A stretch of 64,000 nt of DNA from Clostridia bacterium (lineage in GTDB: Bacteria; Bacillota; Clostridia; Oscillospirales; Oscillospiraceae), in assembly GCA_009929315.1 (NCBI GenBank), contig SAAS01000005.1, forward strand, positions 124,001 through 188,000. Direction: 5' to 3'. Both the position numbers and the translations under genes were made by a program. Of the stretch, positions 1-10,720 are shown one piece after another (the stretch's first letter is position 1; each line of letters begins with the position of its first letter). The notes below the pieces were generated by a model that worked only from the letters and a program-made list of their open reading frames with translations, did not search any database and had not been told where the DNA came from.

Positions 1-6
1 TTCCGT

Positions 7-522
7 TTATGTGGTAGAACAAGGGCTGTCACCTCTGTTTTTTGTTATTAGTGAGGTCGCGCTCCGTGCGTGACAGATTGCTATCGCCAGCGCGTCCGCC
101 GCGTCATCAGGCTTTGGAGCTGTCTTCATATTGAGCAGGCGCTGCACCATGTAGATAACCTGTTTCTTTTCCGCCCTGCCGTAACCGACAACGGACTGCT
201 TGACCTGAAGCGGAGTGTACTCAAATATCGGGATTCCCGCTTTGAAGCAGGCCAAAAGCACAACTCCCCTGCCATGAGCCACGGAGATTCCCGTCGTAAT
301 ATTGGTGTTGAAAAAAAGCTCCTCGCAGGCTATTTCGTCGGGCGAAAAGGTTCTGATAAGCTCCGAAATATCGTCATAAATATGATCCAGCCGACTTGAG
401 AGGCTGGTATTTGCGGATGTTGATATTACGCCGTAGCTCACGAGAGAAAGCGTATTCTTCTCGCTGTCGACTATTCCGAATCCGACTGTTGCTATTCCCG
501 GGTCAATACCCAATATACGCAT
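7..522 (-). CDS. ruvC: Holliday junction resolvase RuvC
   Basis: Crossover junction endodeoxyribonuclease that resolves Holliday junctions with RuvAB. The 171-residue product has the usual family length. It starts with the RNase H-like strand motif GIDPG (Asp7), has the acidic pair Glu67-Glu68 in CEELFF, and ends its fold with PDDAADALAIAICH, supplying Asp140 and Asp143. All four metal-binding acidic positions expected of RuvC are therefore present. ruvAB is not adjacent downstream within the window, whose left edge is 6 bases past the stop. Upstream, a short intergenic region separates it from the terminator of xerD. Confidence 0.97.
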   Translation of the reverse strand: MRILGIDPGIATVGFGIVDSEKNTLSLVSYGVISTSANTSLSSRLDHIYDDISELIRTFSPDEIACEELFFNTNITTGISVAHGRGVVLLACFKAGIPIFEYTPLQVKQSVVGYGRAEKKQVIYMVQRLLNMKTAPKPDDAADALAIAICHARSATSLITKNRGDSPCSTT

Positions 523-683
523 TTATACCTCCGAGGCTTATGTTGAAATCGATAGAAAGCTTATACCGCAATCCTTATACATTCAGATTATTTTATCATA
601 ATTCACCCAAATATTCAATGTATTTCTGCTTCCGACGTATTTATAGACCGGAGTATCAACGATTATTGCATGCAAAACAACAA

Positions 684-723
684 GAACACCTGTTTACGGT
701 CCCCTCTCCGTAAACAGGCGTTC
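684..723 (-). terminator. Stem-loop downstream of xerD
   Basis: An 11-bp perfect stem (689-699 with 708-718), extended imperfectly by flanking bases, followed on the minus strand by a T-rich run. It lies 31 bases past the xerD stop, as expected for an intrinsic terminator. Confidence 0.7.
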
Positions 724-753
724 TCAATAACAGAACTCTGAGATTTTTAAGTA

Positions 754-1644
754 TTACGCTCTCGGGTGCGCCTTATTATACACATCCTTAAGCTGTTTCT
801 TCACAAGCTGTGAATAAACCTGGGTGGAAGAAATGTCTGCGTGACCGAGCATTTCCTGGATTGATCGCAAATCGGCACCATTTTCCAAAAGATGAGCCGC
901 AAAGGAATGGCGCAGGGTGTGCGGCGTAATTGTCTTTTCGATTTTCGCCTTAACCTGGTAGGTCTTTATTATCTTCCAGAAGCCCTGACGCGACATACGC
1001 TCGCCGCTGACGTTGACAAAAAGCGAGAGCTCATCGGAGGCAGCTATCATCTGGGGTCTTATGAACTCCACATACTCGGCAAGGGCACGAATTGCCGCAG
1101 GATACAGAGGAATTATCCTCTCCTTTTCATGACCGCGGCAGCGAATAATTCCCGCAGAAATGTTTACATCCGATACGTTCAACGCAATAAGCTCACTAAC
1201 GCGTATCCCTGTTGCGTAAAGCAGCTCAAGCATTGCCCTGTCGCGATAGCCCTTAAGGTCTGTGCACTCCGGCTGCTCGAGCAGGAGCTCAACTTCCTTG
1301 CCGGTTAAAATCTGCGGAAGGCGGAGAACAGCTTTTTCCGGAACCAAATCAACTGTCGGGTTCTCTTCAACTATCCCCTGCGAAATCAAAAACTTGTAGA
1401 AGTTTTTAATGGATGCAATGCTTCTTGAAATAGTCGGAACCGACTTGCCCTGCGTCTTCATCCAAGCTGTGTATTCACACAGTTCGTCAGATGTTGCCGA
1501 ATCAAGGCTTTCATCCGTATGACTATCTAAATAATCCCTCAACTGTCTGATATCACGCAAATAGGAACTGAGGGTGTTATCGGTTGCTTTTTTTACGTTT
1601 TGAAGATAGTTTTCATACTTTTCTATACATGCAGCATTATTCAC
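754..1644 (-). CDS. xerD: Tyrosine recombinase XerD/XerC family
   Basis: Site-specific tyrosine recombinase, most like XerD, which resolves chromosome dimers at dif. The 296-residue length is normal. An N-terminal SAM-like core-binding domain (about 1-95) precedes the catalytic domain. Catalytic residues are visible: Arg148 (ATGIRVSEL), Lys174, His242 and Arg245 (HTLRHS), His268 (MLGHAD) and the nucleophile Tyr277 (STQVYSQ). It sits 24 bases downstream of a spoIIM-like gene on the same strand. The spoIIM-xerD order is common in Bacillus and Clostridia, which supports the XerD assignment over an element-encoded integrase. XerC cannot be excluded from sequence alone. Confidence 0.93.
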   Translation of the reverse strand: MNNAACIEKYENYLQNVKKATDNTLSSYLRDIRQLRDYLDSHTDESLDSATSDELCEYTAWMKTQGKSVPTISRSIASIKNFYKFLISQGIVEENPTVDLVPEKAVLRLPQILTGKEVELLLEQPECTDLKGYRDRAMLELLYATGIRVSELIALNVSDVNISAGIIRCRGHEKERIIPLYPAAIRALAEYVEFIRPQMIAASDELSLFVNVSGERMSRQGFWKIIKTYQVKAKIEKTITPHTLRHSFAAHLLENGADLRSIQEMLGHADISSTQVYSQLVKKQLKDVYNKAHPRA

Positions 1645-1668
1645 GATAACTCCTCCTTTCGATATAAT

Positions 1669-2256
1669 TTATGTGAGCAGCGATACCAAATAAGGTACGA
1701 GCTTTAATTCAATCAATGTTCCTATTGCCAAAAGCGGCAGACATGCGAATGTCCGAAGATAAAGTTTGTCTTTTTTCGGAGCGGAGGCACCTCGAACCAA
1801 GTGGAAAATCCGCGATGAACTCATGAATCCGTCAACCGAGATTATAAAAAAACAAGTCAAAGAAATTACAGAGGTAAAGCCAAGAATAACCGCCGCCATA
1901 ATTATTCCGTTATCGGGGTAATAAGACATTATGGTAGCCGCGGTGCAGCTGAGCGCGAATCCTCTTAGGAAGCTCAAAGCAGGCAATAAAATAATTCCGA
2001 ATATTGACGAGCCGAACAAAAACGCAACCAAATGAAATCGTGCAAAGTGGAAGAATACGTTCAGCACGCTCGAAGACTCAAGCCGACCTATTCCGATATA
2101 ATCACTTAGAGCGGAGTTCATCGGAGTAAGGTAGGAAAAAAGGCTTCCCGCGATGCATCCGGCCGAAAAACAAAGCAGTAGCAGCAAAAAACCAAGCTTG
2201 CTGTCCTTTTTGTATCTAAGTTCATGTGTAGTGTTGAATAAACCAGTCTTAACCAT
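1669..2256 (-). CDS. spoIIM: Stage II sporulation protein M-like membrane protein
   Basis: Multi-pass membrane protein of the SpoIIM/DUF95 type. In B. subtilis SpoIIM forms the DMP engulfment complex with SpoIID and SpoIIP. I place the start at the ATG at 2256, because AGGCGG lies seven bases upstream; an in-frame upstream ATG at 2331 would add 25 residues without a comparable ribosome site. The 195-residue product has about five hydrophobic segments and a positively charged N-terminus. The reading direction and adjacency to xerD match the conserved sporulation locus. The family also includes non-sporulation members, so the role is inferred from context. Confidence 0.8.
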   Translation of the reverse strand: MVKTGLFNTTHELRYKKDSKLGFLLLLLCFSAGCIAGSLFSYLTPMNSALSDYIGIGRLESSSVLNVFFHFARFHLVAFLFGSSIFGIILLPALSFLRGFALSCTAATIMSYYPDNGIIMAAVILGFTSVISLTCFFIISVDGFMSSSRIFHLVRGASAPKKDKLYLRTFACLPLLAIGTLIELKLVPYLVSLLT

Positions 2257-2571
2257 CAACGCACCGCCTAACGAAATAATGTCAGCGCAGGCGATAATAA
2301 TGTAATTTACATAACACACCAATGTCGTCAATATAATACAAATTCAATCAGTTATCAAGCCTTTAAGCAAAATAAAATGATTTTTGTTAATTATGACGGG
2401 ATATTATGTTAACTGTATTATGTTAACCTGCGTAACTTCACCTACTCGAACCGCCTTATATTACACGCTTTTTAGCAATATGTAGTGGGCACATAATTCG
2501 GTAATTACAACATATAGGTAATCACGTTAACTTTATGTAAACTTATACACCGTGATTACAAATAGTAATAT

Positions 2572-2991
2572 TTATCTTCTCAGCTTCGATTTTTTCTTTT
2601 TTCTGTGCAATTTCAACACAGCGCCGAAGCTGGCTCCCGCAACCGTTGCAATAATTATACGAAAAGTCAGGGCTGTTTCACCGCTGTTTTTCCCGAATAG
2701 TAGTGTTACGGCAAGGATAAGCATTATATAAGCGGCGGCTGATGACAGCCCCGCAATCACTACTCCCCCGCTCTCTCTTCCCGCGCAATAGAGCCCGCTT
2801 AGTGTTGAGCCCATAATAACCGAAACTAAAATGAACGCGTCTCTAAGCGTTGCGGGAAGCACTCCCGAAACAATCAGAGCCGAGAAAACGAGAATTGCCG
2901 CCAGCGTAAGAAGCATACCCAAAGCCGCGCCGACAGCCGAATGTTTTATCAGGCTTTTCCTGCCCGTGCTGTTTTCTTTTTTATTAGACAT
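2572..2991 (-). CDS. TIGR04086-like four-helix membrane protein
   Basis: Small integral membrane protein of 139 residues with a polar N-terminus (MSNKKENSTGRKSL), four hydrophobic segments and a strongly basic C-terminal tail (HRKKKKSKLRR). I choose the ATG at 2991, preceded by GGAGGGG with a five-base gap, over an upstream in-frame start. Length, topology and position upstream of/near yajC fit the uncharacterised Clostridia family TIGR04086, but that is from memory of the family's look. No catalytic motif is visible. The 240 bases beyond its stop (2332-2571) are AT-rich and hold no gene. Confidence 0.7.
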   Translation of the reverse strand: MSNKKENSTGRKSLIKHSAVGAALGMLLTLAAILVFSALIVSGVLPATLRDAFILVSVIMGSTLSGLYCAGRESGGVVIAGLSSAAAYIMLILAVTLLFGKNSGETALTFRIIIATVAGASFGAVLKLHRKKKKSKLRR

Positions 2992-3115
2992 ATTAACCCC
3001 TCCGCAATTCGTCCTTATGGAAAAAAGTTTCCCCGCCAAACAAGCCTATCTAAGCTTATTCAACGGGGAAATCAAGAATTACTATTCAGATGAATTGAAG
3101 CGGATAAAAAGCGAT

Positions 3116-3499
3116 TTATTTATCCTTGCGGGAAATCGCCCACTTTGCGACTTTTATGCGAACTCTGTCTTCGCCTGTTTCAATTGTCATGCTGTCGCCG
3201 GAAACGCTGACGATTTCGCCCTGAATTCCGCCGATGGTGACAATCTTGTCGCCTGTTCCCAGGGAGCTTCTCATCTCTTGAATTTTCTTTTTCTTCTTGT
3301 TTTCGGGTCTTATCATGAAGAAATAAAAAACCGCAAAAAGAACAACAATCGGGAGAATAGTGCTTAAGGTACTTGCTGTTGAGGTCGTTTCGGTTGTGCC
3401 TGTGGTGGTTCCTGTGCTTACGCAGCCCGCGAAGGCAAGGCACATAACCAATACGGCGGAAATAAGCGCGGCTATCTTCTTTGTAGATTTCAACTTCAT
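3116..3499 (-). CDS. yajC: Preprotein translocase accessory subunit YajC, with lipoprotein-like N-terminus
   Basis: Accessory component of the SecDF-YajC complex of the Sec translocon. The family core is clear: a transmembrane segment (about 46-64) ending in FFMIRPENKKKKK, then the soluble GDKIVTIGGIQGEIVSV segment. Unlike the classical 85-110 residue proteins, this 127-residue protein has an extra N-terminal hydrophobic segment ending in LAFAGC (Cys26), which resembles a lipobox, followed by a Thr/Ser-rich linker. It may therefore be lipidated and cleaved, or anchored by two segments. It stands upstream of tgt-queA as in the common yajC-tgt-queA neighbourhood, though here gene order on the strand is queA, tgt, yajC. 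Confidence 0.9.
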   Translation of the reverse strand: MKLKSTKKIAALISAVLVMCLAFAGCVSTGTTTGTTETTSTASTLSTILPIVVLFAVFYFFMIRPENKKKKKIQEMRSSLGTGDKIVTIGGIQGEIVSVSGDSMTIETGEDRVRIKVAKWAISRKDK

Positions 3500-3560
3500 T
3501 TAGTTACCTCCTAGAATTGTGTTTTAATTATATATGGCAAAGTTTTCATTTGCAAGGGTT

Positions 3561-4694
<1,134 letters not shown>

Positions 4695-4729
4695 CTATTC
4701 TCCTAATCATCAGCGCGCTCCGCTCGGAG

Positions 4730-5752
4730 CTAATCTATCAGCATCGCATCCCCGAAAGAGAAGAAGCGATACTTTTCTTCAACCGCTTTCGCATAGGCGT
4801 TGAGTATGTTTTCCCTTCCGGCTAAAGCGGAAACCAGCATAACCAGCGTGCTTTCGGGCAGGTGGAAATTTGTGATAAGCGCATCAATACATTTGAATTT
4901 ATAACCGGGATAGATGAAAATATCCGTGAAACCCGAACTTTCCTCAAGCGTCCCGTCCTGCTTTGAAAAGCTCTCGAGCGTTCTGCATGAGGTTGTGCCG
5001 ACAGCGACAACGCGCCCCCCGCTTTTTTGGGTTTCCGTTATCATTATCGCCGTTTCCTTTGGAATAATGCAGAACTCGGAGTGCATTTCGTGGCTCTCCA
5101 CGTCCTCGCACTTGACGGGTCTGAAGGTTCCCAGCCCGACATGGAGGGTGACATAGCAGATTTTAACGCCCTTTTGGGCGATTTTATCCAGAAGCTCCTG
5201 TGTAAAATGCAGTCCCGCAGTCGGTGCCGCGGCAGAGCCCACTTCTCTTGAATATACCGTCTGATAGCGCTCCTTGTCGGAAAGCTCTGTTTTTATATAA
5301 GGAGGCAGGGGCATTTTACCCAGCTGCTCAAGCACCTCAAGAAATATCCCCTCGTACTCAAAGCGGAGTAGCTTGTTTCCGCCCTCTGCGCAGTCGCTGA
5401 CGGTTGCTTTGAGTTCCCCCTCACCGAAAATGAGTTTAGTTCCGGGTTTTGTCTTTCTGCCCGGCCTGGTAAGGCACTCCCAAATATTGTTTCCCTTATC
5501 CTTCAAAAGAACCACTTCGACAACGCCGCCCGATTCTCGCCTGCCGATCAGTCTTGCGGGAAGAACTCGGGAATCGTTGAGTACAAGGCAGTCGCCCTCA
5601 CGAAGATAATCCGGCAAATCGAAAAAATGTTTGTGTTCAATTTCGCCCGTAAATCTGTTTAGGTGAAGCAGCCGCGAGCCGTCCCTTTTCTCAAGCGGGG
5701 TCTGCGCGATTAGTTCTTCCGGTAAATAGTAGCTGAAATCAGATGTTTTCAT
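4730..5752 (-). CDS. queA: S-adenosylmethionine:tRNA ribosyltransferase-isomerase (QueA)
   Basis: Transfers and isomerises the ribosyl group of S-adenosylmethionine onto preQ1-modified tRNA to give epoxyqueuosine. I place the start at the ATG at 5752 ([19 protein letters not shown]), giving 340 residues, the standard QueA length; the longer open frame to 5908 overlaps the upstream SpoIID-like gene and has no family similarity. A GGGAG site lies 11 bases upstream. Conserved blocks include [28 protein letters not shown] and [11 protein letters not shown]. It sits 26 bases after the SpoIID-like gene and is followed by tgt. Confidence 0.96.
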   Translation of the reverse strand: MKTSDFSYYLPEELIAQTPLEKRDGSRLLHLNRFTGEIEHKHFFDLPDYLREGDCLVLNDSRVLPARLIGRRESGGVVEVVLLKDKGNNIWECLTRPGRKTKPGTKLIFGEGELKATVSDCAEGGNKLLRFEYEGIFLEVLEQLGKMPLPPYIKTELSDKERYQTVYSREVGSAAAPTAGLHFTQELLDKIAQKGVKICYVTLHVGLGTFRPVKCEDVESHEMHSEFCIIPKETAIMITETQKSGGRVVAVGTTSCRTLESFSKQDGTLEESSGFTDIFIYPGYKFKCIDALITNFHLPESTLVMLVSALAGRENILNAYAKAVEEKYRFFSFGDAMLID

Positions 5753-5778
5753 ATAGCAGTAATGCTCCCGAGCGTCAG

Positions 5779-7461
5779 TTAAGACACTGTTCCCAAAGAA
5801 ATATTCACGCCCGTGAAATAGAAACCTATTATCTGGCGCGCGCCGTAACCATAGTTTTTCGCCATTGAATAGGCTCCGAACTGGCTTAATCCCACACTGT
5901 GCCCCCAACCGCCTCCGCTGAAGGTGTATGTACCGTTATCAAGTGAAACAGTATAATGAATACTGTTAAGCCCCAGCGTGCCGCAGGAGAATGAATAGCA
6001 ATTAATCCTTGTAAAGGAGGCTGATGCCCCCGCCGAATCGGTGAAGGTTAACGTAACCACATTATTCGTATCCGAATAAGTCGGCAAAACGCTCGCTATA
6101 TCTCTCAAAGAGTAGCCCTTGCCGTTTACCTTCGCAAGGAGATCCGCGGCGCTAAACTGAACGCTCCAGCTCTTTCTCGAGTTCATGGATGCCGGAACCG
6201 CGTCCTCATAGGGGTCAACCACGCCGCGGCAATACGGAAGCGAGTTCGTAAAGACATTTTCACTGTTCTCGGTTCCGCCGCCGTCCGAAGAGAAATAGAA
6301 TGTAGTGCAAAGCGAGCCGTTATAGGTTATGTATCTGCCGGCGGTTACATCCACGGCACTATCCGAGGTGGCGTTCGCGCCCGTTGTTCCGCGATACGCC
6401 TGGCTGTATGTGTCCGCCGTAACATCAAAACCGAAGAGAGAGTATCTGCCCGCATTTGCGGCAAAATAGGTTCTCGCGCAGAGCGCCTGAGCTTTTAGCG
6501 CCTCCAGAGGCCACGATGCAGTCATTTCATAAGGGACAACGCCCTTGATATAATCTTCAAGCGGCAGTATGTTTATTACGGTGAGCTTACCGCTTATGTA
6601 ACGATAATATTCAAAGTCGCCGTAATACGCATAGCCCTTGAACCATGTTATGGCTTTTCCCGAGTTCGATATTGGGTGAACCGCAAGATTTGCATTTGTT
6701 CCGTAATCAAACTCGAACAAAATACTCGTAGTTCCCGTCTTAGTAACAGCAACACAGCGGCTGCTGCCCGTATAGACCTCACCCGCCACTCCGAGCGAGG
6801 CAAGAGCGCTTGTCGCTTCAGCACTGCTCTCGTAGTTTCCGAGCATTGCGTAATATGTACCGTTATACCACGCGGGGAAGCCGTCCGTGTACTGCAGGGC
6901 TGCATTCTGCGCGGAATAGAAATCCGAGTATGTTCCGGAAAGTTTGATGTGATAGCAGCCGTTTGTACCCGCCGTAACCGCAGTGTTCACGTCGGGAACC
7001 ATAGTAAGCTGAGTTACCGCCGTGCTCCCAAGCTCGTGGAAAACACGGGAGGAATCGTAATAGCCGAAGGAATAGCCGCTGCCCACCTTATTCTCTAAGC
7101 TCGCCGTATTAAGTGAGCTGTCGCGTAAGGTGCTGTAATAGTAGTAAAGTCCGATTCTAACGGTATCGTATTTAACACTTATATTCGGTCCGTCCGGCGC
7201 GGTTGTAGGCTCACCCGTTGATCCGCTCTGCCCTATCTGAACCACTCCGCTGCCTGTTATCACGTATGTACCGCCCGTAACCGCCACAGTTCCTGTATCG
7301 CCCACAGCGTAGGCGGAGCTTAAATCACCCGATAAAATGTTCTGCGAGTCGTTGACATATATGGTTCCCGCCGCAAACGAATAATCTCCCGCGTAAAGCA
7401 CGGAAAAAACGAGCACCGCGACAAGCGAAATTATAAGTAAGCCGGTCATTTTGTGCTTCAT
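5779..7461 (-). CDS. SpoIID/LytB domain protein with SPOR-like segment
   Basis: Secreted or membrane-anchored peptidoglycan-acting protein. Residues 1-31 form a signal peptide or anchor (hydrophobic segment ending SFAAG). Residues about 195-245 ([18 protein letters not shown]) resemble a SPOR peptidoglycan-binding repeat. The SpoIID/LytB domain spans about 285-555, with [20 protein letters not shown] giving Glu312 as the likely lytic transglycosylase acid and a C-terminal [13 protein letters not shown] block. At 560 residues it is longer than canonical SpoIID (about 340) because of the N-terminal region. A cell-wall lytic or amidase-enhancer role is likely; whether it is the sporulation SpoIID itself is uncertain. 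AAAGGAAG precedes the ATG. Confidence 0.85.
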   Translation of the reverse strand: MKHKMTGLLIISLVAVLVFSVLYAGDYSFAAGTIYVNDSQNILSGDLSSAYAVGDTGTVAVTGGTYVITGSGVVQIGQSGSTGEPTTAPDGPNISVKYDTVRIGLYYYYSTLRDSSLNTASLENKVGSGYSFGYYDSSRVFHELGSTAVTQLTMVPDVNTAVTAGTNGCYHIKLSGTYSDFYSAQNAALQYTDGFPAWYNGTYYAMLGNYESSAEATSALASLGVAGEVYTGSSRCVAVTKTGTTSILFEFDYGTNANLAVHPISNSGKAITWFKGYAYYGDFEYYRYISGKLTVINILPLEDYIKGVVPYEMTASWPLEALKAQALCARTYFAANAGRYSLFGFDVTADTYSQAYRGTTGANATSDSAVDVTAGRYITYNGSLCTTFYFSSDGGGTENSENVFTNSLPYCRGVVDPYEDAVPASMNSRKSWSVQFSAADLLAKVNGKGYSLRDIASVLPTYSDTNNVVTLTFTDSAGASASFTRINCYSFSCGTLGLNSIHYTVSLDNGTYTFSGGGWGHSVGLSQFGAYSMAKNYGYGARQIIGFYFTGVNISLGTVS

Positions 7462-7716
7462 AAGTACTTCCTTTCGCTAATGTGACAAAAAAGCGCTGCG
7501 CTAAAGTCAAAATTTCATGGCGAACATTTATTGACAGCCGCCAGCGAGTTGTGATAGGATTTCACAAATAATGTAAACATAATATCCCAAAACCCTTTCG
7601 ACATTATATTACATAATCAGAGTGTTTATCAAGCTTTAACGCTAATTTTTGGGTTTGCATTATTTTGGAGTTTTTTGAATATATTTTCTTAGCCTCATAA
7701 AGGGAGGGTGTTTTGC

Positions 7717-8808
7717 ATGAAAAAATACAAGGTCGGAATAGTCGGCGGGACAGGAATGGTAGGCCAGCGCTATGTTTGTCTTATCGCGGAGCACCCGTGG
7801 TTTGAGCTCTGCGTAATTGCGGCAAGCGCTCGCAGCGCGGGAAAGCCCTATGAGGAAACCGTCGCCGACCGCTGGGCTATGGATGTTCCCGTGCCCGAAT
7901 GCGCACGTCACCTTGTCGTTAAGGATGCAACCACCGACATTGATGAAATCACTTCATCGGTTGATTTTATTTTCTCCGCGGTGGACATGAAAAAGGACGA
8001 GATAGTCGCGCTTGAGGAGGCTTATGCCAAACGCGAGTGCCCCGTTGTGTCAAACAACAGCGCAAATCGTTGGACACCCGACGTTCCCATGGTTATTCCC
8101 GAAGTAAATCCCGAACATATTAAAATAATAGACAGCCAGCGAAAGCGGCTCGGAACAAAGCGTGGCTTCATCACCGCAAAGTCCAACTGCTCCATCCAGA
8201 GCTATGTCCCCGCCCTGCACCCGCTTAGGGCCGAATTTGGCATAAAGAGCGTGCTTGCCTGCACCTATCAGGCAATCTCCGGCGCTGGCAAGACCTTTGA
8301 GCGCTGGCCGGAAATGCTGGACAACTGCATCCCCTATATCGGCGGCGAGGAGGAAAAGTCCGAGCGCGAGCCGATGAAGGTCTGGGGCACCATAGAAAAC
8401 GGCATTATTGTCCCCGCGACTAAGCCCGCCATAACTGCACAATGCCTGCGGGTTGCCTGCACCGACGGTCACATGGCGGCGGTATTCGTTAGCTTTGATA
8501 AGAAGCCGAGCAAGGAAGAAATCATCGACAGATGGGCAAACTATCAGGGACGCGCTCAGGAGCTTAAGCTCCCCACCGCTCCGAAGCAGTTTATACATTA
8601 TTTCACGGAGGATAACCGTCCGCAGACAAAGCTTGACCGCAATCTCGAAAACGGCATGGCGATTTCGGTGGGACGGCTTCGTGAGGATACTCAGTACGAT
8701 TATAAATTTGTGTGCCTTTCCCACAACACACTCCGAGGCGCGGCAGGCGGCGCGGTTCTGCTGGCGGAACTGCTCTGCGCAGAAGGTTACATTGAAGCAA
8801 TCCATTAA
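7717..8808 (+). CDS. asd: Aspartate-semialdehyde dehydrogenase (long archaeal/fungal-type)
   Basis: Reduces beta-aspartyl phosphate to aspartate semialdehyde, the branch point to lysine/diaminopimelate, threonine and methionine. The start is ATG 7717, with AGGGAGGG eight bases upstream, giving 363 residues. The nucleotide loop GIVGGTGMVGQRYV is at 7-20, and the catalytic Cys158 is in AKSNCSIQS. The length and this cysteine context match the archaeal/yeast-like branch of the family. It is followed after 12 bases by dapA, then dapB, all plus strand, so it begins a diaminopimelate operon. The 255 bases upstream, shared with the divergent SpoIID-like gene, show no recognisable lysine riboswitch. 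Confidence 0.95.
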   Translation: MKKYKVGIVGGTGMVGQRYVCLIAEHPWFELCVIAASARSAGKPYEETVADRWAMDVPVPECARHLVVKDATTDIDEITSSVDFIFSAVDMKKDEIVALEEAYAKRECPVVSNNSANRWTPDVPMVIPEVNPEHIKIIDSQRKRLGTKRGFITAKSNCSIQSYVPALHPLRAEFGIKSVLACTYQAISGAGKTFERWPEMLDNCIPYIGGEEEKSEREPMKVWGTIENGIIVPATKPAITAQCLRVACTDGHMAAVFVSFDKKPSKEEIIDRWANYQGRAQELKLPTAPKQFIHYFTEDNRPQTKLDRNLENGMAISVGRLREDTQYDYKFVCLSHNTLRGAAGGAVLLAELLCAEGYIEAIH

Positions 8809-8820
8809 GGAGGGTAAATT

Positions 8821-9711
8821 ATGAAAACACCTATCTTTACCGGTGCGGCAACCGCAATAGTTACCCCGTTTCGCGGGAACACAGTTGATTATGATAAAAT
8901 GGCAGAGCTTATCGACATGCAGTACGAAGGCGGCATTTCCGCCCTCATCATCTGCGGAACAACAGGCGAAAATGCCACTCAGCCCGTCACGGAGCACGAA
9001 AAGCTTGTTGACTTCTGCGTTAAAAAGACGGCAGGACGAATGAAAATCGTCGCCGGAGTCGGAAGCAACGACACCATGACGAGCGTGCGCCTGGCCACAA
9101 GTGCCAAGGCTTCGGGAGCAGACGGAATACTAATGGTCACTCCCTATTACAACAAAACCACCCAGCGCGGACTTGTTGCGCACTTTTCAACAGTCGCGGA
9201 TCAGGTTGACATCCCGATGATTCTCTATAACGTCCCCGGCAGAACCGGCATAGGCCTCACCGCCGAAACCTATAAAACTCTTTCGAAGCATCCGAATATC
9301 AACGGAGTTAAGGAGGCCTCGGGCGATTTCAGCCTGTTTTCCAGAACGCGCGCTCTCTGCGGCGACGATCTTTTCTTTTGGAGCGGAAACGACGACAACA
9401 CCGTGCCTATGATGTCAATGGGCGCTCTCGGCGTAATCTCCGTTGCTTCAAATATCGTTCCCGGAGCAGTCACGGAGCTATGCAAGCTCTGCTTAAACGG
9501 CGACTTCAAGGGCGCTACCGAGCTCTATTTCAAATACGCCGACCTTTTTGAGAAGCTGTTCATCGAGGTTAACCCCATCCCCGTGAAGACCGCCATGAAT
9601 CTTATGGGAATGGATGTAGGCAATCTTCGCCTGCCTCTCGTCGATATGGCTCCCGAAACTCTTGCAAAGCTGAAAACAAGTCTTACAAACGTCGGTTTGG
9701 AGCTTAAATAA
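8821..9711 (+). CDS. dapA: 4-hydroxy-tetrahydrodipicolinate synthase (DapA)
   Basis: Condenses pyruvate with aspartate semialdehyde in the diaminopimelate/lysine pathway. The 296-residue TIM-barrel protein has the Schiff-base Lys164 in GVKEASGD, Tyr136 in LYNVPGRTG, the CGTTGE substrate loop (about 45-50) and Arg141. A GGAGGG site precedes the ATG. It is the second gene of asd-dapA-dapB. Confidence 0.97.
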   Translation: MKTPIFTGAATAIVTPFRGNTVDYDKMAELIDMQYEGGISALIICGTTGENATQPVTEHEKLVDFCVKKTAGRMKIVAGVGSNDTMTSVRLATSAKASGADGILMVTPYYNKTTQRGLVAHFSTVADQVDIPMILYNVPGRTGIGLTAETYKTLSKHPNINGVKEASGDFSLFSRTRALCGDDLFFWSGNDDNTVPMMSMGALGVISVASNIVPGAVTELCKLCLNGDFKGATELYFKYADLFEKLFIEVNPIPVKTAMNLMGMDVGNLRLPLVDMAPETLAKLKTSLTNVGLELK

Positions 9712-9800
9712 CACGAAAACTGCAAGGGGCGACTATGTTCGCCCCTTACGGCTACTCAAAATTAAGTTTATCTTTCATAACGGAAGGAAAGGTCAATAAA

Positions 9801-10574
9801 ATGCCAAAGATTATCATTTCCGGCTGCAACGGCAGGATGGGGCAAACAATTGTGCGCCTTTGCGCCGATAAAAAGGATATAACCATAGTCGCGGGCTTCG
9901 ACAAAAACCCTCAAAAGCTCTCCTACTTTCCTGTCTATGCAGATCCGATGGAATACATAGGCGAAGCAGATGTAATAATAGATTTTTCCAGCCCGTTATC
10001 GCTCGACGTTCTGCTCAATTATTGCACTCGCCGTAGCATTCCGTGCGTTTTATGCACCACCGGCTACTCAAATGAGCAATTGGTGCAAATATCGCACACG
10101 TCTGAGTCTGTCCCTGTGTTCAAATCCGGGAATATGTCCCTTGGAATTAATCTGCTCACTTCACTTATAAAAAAAGCAGCGACGGTTTTAGGTGAGGACT
10201 TTGATGTTGAAGTAATCGAAAAGCACCACCGCATGAAGCTTGACGCCCCGAGCGGAACTGCGCTTATGCTTGCTGACGCGGCAGCCTCCGCCCTCCCCTA
10301 TAAAGCTGATTATATCTATGACCGCCAAAGCGTCAGACAAAGCCGCGCGAAAAATGAAATCGGCATTTCCTCTGTTCGAGGCGGAACCATAGTCGGTGAA
10401 CATGAAGTAATCTTCGCAGGAACTGACGAAGTTATTGAGTTTAAACATACCGCTTACTCAAGGGATGTTTTTGCAAACGGCGCAATCTCCGCCGCCAAAT
10501 TTCTTGCAACCGTTAAGGAACCCAGAATTTACGACATGAATGATGTTCTTGCTGACGTTTTGGGAAAGCTGTAA
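9801..10574 (+). CDS. dapB: 4-hydroxy-tetrahydrodipicolinate reductase (DapB)
   Basis: NAD(P)H-dependent third step of the diaminopimelate branch. I start at ATG 9801 after GGAAGGAAAGG, giving 258 residues; the upstream in-frame extension from 9735 has no family match. The nucleotide loop GCNGRMG is at 8-14 and the catalytic motif EKHHRMKLDAPSGTA supplies His142/His143 and Lys146. It lies 89 bases after dapA and ends the operon at an intrinsic terminator. Confidence 0.96.
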   Translation: MPKIIISGCNGRMGQTIVRLCADKKDITIVAGFDKNPQKLSYFPVYADPMEYIGEADVIIDFSSPLSLDVLLNYCTRRSIPCVLCTTGYSNEQLVQISHTSESVPVFKSGNMSLGINLLTSLIKKAATVLGEDFDVEVIEKHHRMKLDAPSGTALMLADAAASALPYKADYIYDRQSVRQSRAKNEIGISSVRGGTIVGEHEVIFAGTDEVIEFKHTAYSRDVFANGAISAAKFLATVKEPRIYDMNDVLADVLGKL

Positions 10575-10604
10575 TAAACGTGACCAACAGTATATTTGAA
10601 TTTA

Positions 10605-10638
10605 AGAGCGCCGCCAAAAAAGGCGGCGCTCTTTTTTT
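10605..10638 (+). terminator. Intrinsic terminator after dapB
   Basis: Perfect 11-bp GC-rich stem (10605-10615 with 10622-10632), a six-A loop and a T7 tail, 30 bases past the dapB stop. Confidence 0.95.
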
Positions 10639-10666
10639 GCCAAATAGTAACAACGCGTTACAATTC

Positions 10667-10695
10667 TTGACAAAATACTGACAATTTGTTATTAT
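10667..10695 (+). promoter_or_regulatory. Sigma-A-type promoter of the SLH/SGNH gene
   Basis: TTGACA at 10667-10672, a 17-base spacer and TATTAT at 10690-10695, 25 bases before the ATG at 10721 and just after the dapB terminator. Confidence 0.8.
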
Positions 10696-10720
10696 TCCTG
10701 TAGTAAAGTGGGTGAAGCTT

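Noticed and set aside
7462..7716. Lysine riboswitch upstream of asd
   Set aside because: The 255 bases are AT-rich and show none of the conserved lysine-riboswitch core or an attenuator hairpin.
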